Position numbers and translations under genes: made by a program | The notes under the pieces: generated by a model | Databases searched by the model: none | Told to the model about the DNA's origin: nothing | Seen by the model: the letters and a program-made list of their open reading frames with translations, nothing else | Source: Thalassospiraceae bacterium | GTDB lineage: Bacteria; Pseudomonadota; Alphaproteobacteria; Rhodospirillales; Magnetovibrionaceae | DNA: 16,423 nucleotides | Direction: 5' to 3' | Assembly (NCBI GenBank): GCA_030637845.1 | Contig: DAOWFT010000125.1 | Coordinates: 1 to 16,423, forward strand | Shown here: one piece after another, positions 13,465 through 16,423 of the stretch | How positions within the stretch are numbered: position 1 is the stretch's first letter | How the letters are laid out: every line of letters starts with the position of its first letter

Positions 13465-14151
13465 ATGGCTAATGCAAACGGATTAATCATTTTTGATTGC
13501 GATGGTGTGCTGGTGGATAGCGAACCCATCGCCGCCCGAATATTGGCTGAATACATTTCAACAAACGGACGAGCCACCACAACGGATGAATGTATTAAAA
13601 CATTTACCGGGCTGTCGCTTAAAAGCGTCGAACATATTGTTGCGAGCGAATGGGGTGTTTTGCTGCCGGATAATTTTGTTGAGGAATTAAGGGCGCTGGA
13701 CAGGGCTGCATTTGAAATTGAGCTAAAACCTCTTCCCGCCGTAACTGATGCCATTAACACAATCAAAAATGCTGGTAAAAACGCCGGATTAAAAATATGC
13801 GTCGCCTCTTCCGGTAGCAGGGAAAAAATTACCCATTCTCTTTCCGTAACCGGGTTAATAGATTTATTCGACAATAACATTTTTAGTGCAGACGAAGTTA
13901 CAAACGGCAAGCCTGCGCCTGACCTGTTTTTATATGCCGCAGGTAAAATGGCTGTGGATGCAAATAACACTTTGGTAATTGAAGACAGCCCAGCCGGAAT
14001 TGTCGCCGCAAAAAATGCCGGCATGGGCGTGTTTGGCTTTACCGGTGGCGGCCATGCCGGAACGGACGATTTCAAGGCCCGGCTGAAAAGCGCCCAGCCG
14101 GATAAATGTTTCTCCCATATGGGCCAACTGGCAAAGTTGCTGGACATATAA
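13465..14151 (+). CDS. HAD-IA family hydrolase (YieH/beta-phosphoglucomutase-like phosphatase)
   Basis: A 228-residue cytosolic HAD phosphatase. Motif I is DCDGVLVDSE (11-20) with nucleophile Asp11 and acid Asp13. Motif II is the Ser in VASSGS (113-118), motif III is Lys149 in GKPAPD, and motif IV is EDS (173-175). An alpha-helical cap (about 18-85) marks subfamily IA. The motif-I sequence and the GFTGGGHAG segment (191-199) recall YieH-like sugar-phosphate phosphatases. The substrate is unassigned. Starting four bases after the kinase gene, it is almost certainly co-transcribed with it. A reasonable inference is that it acts on a phosphorylated sugar produced by, or feeding, the deglycation steps. 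No clear ribosome site is present, so coupling to the kinase gene is likely. Confidence 0.92.
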   Translation: MANANGLIIFDCDGVLVDSEPIAARILAEYISTNGRATTTDECIKTFTGLSLKSVEHIVASEWGVLLPDNFVEELRALDRAAFEIELKPLPAVTDAINTIKNAGKNAGLKICVASSGSREKITHSLSVTGLIDLFDNNIFSADEVTNGKPAPDLFLYAAGKMAVDANNTLVIEDSPAGIVAAKNAGMGVFGFTGGGHAGTDDFKARLKSAQPDKCFSHMGQLAKLLDI

Positions 14152-14500
14152 AAAAGTCCAAACCCCTCAAAAATATACGCAAAATACGGACATAGCTGCC
14201 ATTCCCAAAGAGCATGGATTAAATACCCTGCCCGGGACGTTGTCCTGGTATGAACTGGCTAAAGTGTTGAAAAACAATGATTTACCTGTGACGAACATCA
14301 CACCACCAGGCATTGGGTTTGCTTATAACACCGCCTGGAACGGCCCCGAAACTGAATATTAGATGAATGTAATCTTCAGGGTCGGTTCAATGGTCAAAGT
14401 GTAATTTCGTGACAATCAAGCGGTGATCATAAAGTTCAACCAGCCATCGCTAACATAATTTGAGTTTAATTTTAACCGCCAAGGCAAAGGGCCGAAAAAA
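14152..14500 (+). other. 349-base spacer with an orphan open frame lacking a start codon
   Basis: No recognised gene. In the frame +1 relative to the HAD gene, an open stretch begins inside the end of that gene and runs to a TAG at 14360-14362 without any ATG. From about 14205 its codons look coding-like (IPKEHGLNTLPGTLSWYELA, then a further 40 or so residues ending NGPETEY). Possible starts are TTG at 14240 or GTG at 14264, neither with a ribosome site. It may be the 3' remnant of a lost gene or a fortuitous frame; I do not recognise the peptide. The remainder (14380-14500) holds no ORF or clear promoter. Confidence 0.35.
14352..14379. repeat. Imperfect inverted repeat at the end of the orphan frame
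   Basis: CTGAATATTA (14352-14361) pairs with TAATCTTCAG (14370-14379) with one mismatch and an eight-base loop. No T-run follows on either strand, so it is not a standard terminator. It overlaps the TAG that closes the orphan frame. Confidence 0.5.
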
Positions 14501-14752
14501 ATGATACATACGATCCTCGACCCCGGAAATATTTACGTTGTTGGTTTTGCTCTGATGTTCACATTGGTCGCAGCAGTACTTTATGCCGCCAAACGAACAC
14601 AGGAAAAAAACGGCGAACAGCCAACAATTTCCATGAAGCCAATTAATGCCTGCATCGGTGTGGCCGCAACCATGTCTGCTGCAATGCTTGTTAAGGCCTC
14701 ATTATTTGCCGAATTTTACGATACACACTCAATTTATGCACCCGGTGCGTAA
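14501..14752 (+). CDS. Small membrane protein of unknown function
   Basis: An 83-residue protein not matched to any family I know. It has two hydrophobic stretches: a strong one at about 11-30 (YVVGFALMFTLVAAVLYAA) and a weaker alanine-rich one at about 48-69. A short hydrophilic loop, KRTQEKNGEQP (31-41), joins them. That suggests two membrane helices with the basic loop in the cytoplasm. The start context is an A-run after GGGCCG with no good Shine-Dalgarno. It lies 43 bases upstream of the repeat-protein gene on the same strand, and the two may form a unit. Coding status is supported by length, composition and position, not by homology. Confidence 0.6.
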   Translation: MIHTILDPGNIYVVGFALMFTLVAAVLYAAKRTQEKNGEQPTISMKPINACIGVAATMSAAMLVKASLFAEFYDTHSIYAPGA

Positions 14753-14795
14753 TTAAGTAATTACGACACTTAACAACAAAAAAAGGATAAATGTC

Positions 14796-15167
14796 ATGAA
14801 TAAAGTATTTGCCATCGCAGCCATTGCTGCTGTTTCTATCGCTACCGTTTCAGCCAGTGCTAATGCATCAACAGCTAAGGGCATGATTGAAAACATTCAC
14901 GCCAATCAGGCTGCAAACCGCGCCGCAGTTATGGAGCACCTTAACGGTCACAATAAAAACGACCTTCAGGTTGTTCTGAACAAAATCAGCACCAAACAGG
15001 CCGCAACCCGCGTAGCAGTTATGGAATATGTTAACGGCTACGATAAAGGCGACCTTCAGGTTGTTCTGAACAAAATCAGCACCAAACAGGCCGCAACCCG
15101 TGTTGCCATCAAAGATCAGCTTGTAAAGAAAAGCGTTGAACGCAATGAGCTGAGCGCACGTAACTAA
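14796..15167 (+). CDS. Secreted protein with 30-residue tandem repeats
   Basis: A 123-residue protein with a clear signal peptide (MNKVF, then an Ala/Ile/Val core, cleavage after ASANA near residue 24). The mature part consists of two full 30-residue units and a partial third. Each unit has the pattern QAA-R-AVME--NG---DLQVVLNKIST: a helix-forming half, an NG turn and a second helix. The partial third ends in a basic helix, KDQLVKKSVERNELSARN. Copies two and three share a long stretch without a single base change. No family is recognised. A small helical periplasmic or outer-surface protein is inferred. AAGGA at 14783-14787, eight bases before the ATG, supports the start. Confidence 0.75.
   Translation: MNKVFAIAAIAAVSIATVSASANASTAKGMIENIHANQAANRAAVMEHLNGHNKNDLQVVLNKISTKQAATRVAVMEYVNGYDKGDLQVVLNKISTKQAATRVAIKDQLVKKSVERNELSARN
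14960..15100 (+). repeat. Exact 51-base direct repeat, 90-base period, inside the repeat protein
   Basis: Bases 14960-15010 and 15050-15100 are identical, and the 90-base period keeps the reading frame. A diverged copy of the same unit precedes them (from about 14905). Identity at the DNA level, including third positions, points to a recent duplication or gene conversion. Confidence 0.9.
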
Positions 15168-15218
15168 AAAATACAAATTACCGAATGAGAAATTCCCCCT
15201 AGAAAATTTCATTCAATA

Positions 15219-15281
15219 TTCGCTAATGTTTTGAAGATTATCTCCCTCCCCCCCCTCCCTCATCTTTGGGGCATTAGCGAA
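15219..15281. repeat. 10-base inverted repeat enclosing a polypyrimidine tract
   Basis: TTCGCTAATG (15219-15228) and CATTAGCGAA (15272-15281) are perfect reverse complements. The 43-base loop contains CCC, T, eight C, T, CCC at 15244-15259. On the minus strand this reads as four guanine runs, a G-quadruplex-capable motif. It lies between two convergent genes, beside the terminator. Confidence 0.65.
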
Positions 15282-15286
15282 AATAC

Positions 15287-15319
15287 AACCCGCTCCTTTG
15301 AAAAAAGGGGCGGGTTTTT
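15287..15319. terminator. Strong rho-independent terminator, probably bidirectional
   Basis: AACCCGCTCCTTT (15287-15299) pairs with AAAGGGGCGGGTT (15304-15316), 13 pairs with one G-U and a four-base loop, followed by further T to 15319. It ends the plus-strand repeat-protein unit, and from the other side it follows the aldo/keto reductase stop codon by three bases. Confidence 0.85.
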
Positions 15320-15321
15320 AC

Positions 15322-16359
15322 CTAAGGTGCCGGGTTGGGGATTTCGTTCTGTATCTCATTTATCGCCGTCATCACATCATCGGAAAGTTTTATATCAAGC
15401 GCATCAATGTTGCTTTTAAGCTGTTCCAGCGTTGTTGCGCCGATAATGTTGCTGGTGACAAACGGCTGTGCGTTTACAAATGCCAGCGCCATCTGGGCCG
15501 GATCAAGGCCACTATCATTTGCCAGCTGCACATAGCGTTCGGTTGCTTTAATGCTCTGCGGTTTCATATACCGGCGATAGCTTTCAAACAGGGTCATGCG
15601 CCCATCTTTCGGTTCTGCCCCATTTAAATATTTTCCGCTTAAGCTCCCAAAACCCAACGGCGAATAGGCAAGCAGGCCGCAATCTTCGCGCATGGATATT
15701 TCCGCGATTCCAATTTCATAAATACGATTAAGAAGGTTATAGGGATTTTGCACCCCGGCAATTCTGGGCAAACCGGTGCGTTCGGCAATTTCCAAAAATT
15801 TCATTACCCCCCATGGGGTTTCGTTGGAAACACCAACGCTGCGAATTTTTCCGGCCTTTACCATATCGCCCAAAACGCCAAGGCTTTCTTCCAGCGGGGC
15901 CCAATCGGTATCAGCGGGGTCATGTTCATAGCCAAGGTGGCCGAAGTAATTTGTTTTCCTGACCGGCCAGTGCAAATAATAAAGGTCAAGGTAATCGGTC
16001 TTGAGCCGCTTGAGGCTGGCATCGAGCGCCAGTTCCAGATTTTTGCGATCAAATTTCATATTGCCGTCACGCATATAATTAAGCCCCGGCCCGGCGGCCT
16101 TTGACGCCAGCACTATTTTATCCCGCGCGCGGCGCTCGCCCATCCAGTTGCCGATTATGGTTTCGGTTGCGCCATAGGTCTCGGCCCGGGGCGGAATGGA
16201 ATAAAGCTCGGCGGTATCAAAAAAATTGATGCCGCGATCAAGCGCCATATCCATTTGTTCAAAGGCTTGGGCCTGAGTGTTTTGCTCACCCCAGGTCATG
16301 GTCCCAAGGCATACCTTACTTACATCAATTCCTGTGCGGCCCAGTTTGGCAAAATCCAT
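15322..16359 (-). CDS. tas: Tas-like NADP(H)-dependent aldo/keto reductase
   Basis: A 345-residue TIM-barrel reductase. The catalytic tetrad is present: Asp48 and Tyr53 in FFDTAELYSIPP, Lys87 in LASKAAG and His130 in YYLHWPVR. VGVSNETPWGVMKFLE (175-190) and PRIAGVQNPYNLLNR mark the cofactor and barrel core. The opening LGTMTWGEQN, the YSIPPRAET loop and the closing PAP make it a close relative of E. coli Tas, a protein of uncertain physiological substrate. The start is supported by AAGGAA six bases before the ATG. It appears monocistronic and converges on the repeat-protein gene. Confidence 0.93.
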   Translation of the reverse strand: MDFAKLGRTGIDVSKVCLGTMTWGEQNTQAQAFEQMDMALDRGINFFDTAELYSIPPRAETYGATETIIGNWMGERRARDKIVLASKAAGPGLNYMRDGNMKFDRKNLELALDASLKRLKTDYLDLYYLHWPVRKTNYFGHLGYEHDPADTDWAPLEESLGVLGDMVKAGKIRSVGVSNETPWGVMKFLEIAERTGLPRIAGVQNPYNLLNRIYEIGIAEISMREDCGLLAYSPLGFGSLSGKYLNGAEPKDGRMTLFESYRRYMKPQSIKATERYVQLANDSGLDPAQMALAFVNAQPFVTSNIIGATTLEQLKSNIDALDIKLSDDVMTAINEIQNEIPNPAP

Positions 16360-16423
16360 AGCTATTTCCTTGTTAATTTTATTTGTTCTATCAGCTGGCG
16401 AACGCTTGGTAGCATGGCTTTTA

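Noticed and set aside
14960..15100. CRISPR-like array
   Set aside because: There are only two identical copies with a 90-base period, the intervening sequence is a diverged part of the same unit, and all of it is in frame within a coding gene.
14868..15212. Minus-strand 114-codon open frame opposite the repeat protein
   Set aside because: Its internal repeats mirror those of the sense gene. The sense gene has a signal peptide and a good ribosome site, and this frame has neither.
1..16423. Mobile element, prophage or defence island
   Set aside because: No integrase, transposase, terminal inverted repeats, tRNA-adjacent repeat or phage genes were recognised. The ATPase at 10427 alone is not enough.

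Overview
The window reads as chromosomal DNA of a motile alphaproteobacterium, probably Rhodospirillales-like. The clues are a FlbT-like flagellin regulator, an IalB-family periplasmic protein, a PomA/PomB-like MotAB stator pair and moderate GC with AT-rich spacers. This is inferred from gene content only. I see no tRNA, rRNA, CRISPR array, integrase, transposase or attachment site. Most of the window is ordinary core genome.

Region 1 (1-2282, minus strand): a truncated folD preceded by a yggT-type membrane protein gene, then a SAM-dependent methyltransferase with an N-terminal Cys4 zinc-ribbon-like segment, and a small HExxH metallopeptidase. Region 2 (2433-4060, plus): motA and motB with overlapping stop and start codons, meeting a convergent 86-residue membrane protein gene (4057-4317). 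Region 3 (4505-9038, plus): an EamA/DMT exporter, a SpoU/TrmH-type RNA methyltransferase, an IalB-family exported protein, rlmN, a cytoplasmic DsbA/FrnE-like oxidoreductase and a FlbT-like protein. Region 4: argG (9128-10342) has its own promoter and RBS, and shares a two-way terminator with a convergent AAA_14/DUF4143-type ATPase (10427-11872) whose catalytic positions are unusual.

Region 5 (12130-14151, plus) is the most coherent small system: a low-molecular-weight tyrosine-phosphatase-like enzyme, a fructosamine-kinase-family enzyme and a HAD phosphatase, with gaps of 5 and 4 bases. Work on bacterial relatives of the first two supports a role in repairing glycated proteins or amines. The HAD gene extends that pair.

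Region 6 (14152-15321) is lineage-specific: a 349-base spacer with an orphan reading frame and a hairpin, a small membrane protein, and a secreted protein built from 30-residue repeats. One 51-base repeat segment is identical in two copies. A C-rich tract able to form a G-quadruplex on the minus strand and a strong terminator follow. The window closes with a Tas-like aldo/keto reductase on the minus strand.

Several genes (ialB-like, rlmN, flbT-like, and less clearly the metallopeptidase) have a promoter-like -35/-10 pair ending only 6-10 bases before the ATG and no Shine-Dalgarno sequence. That suggests leaderless or near-leaderless transcripts.
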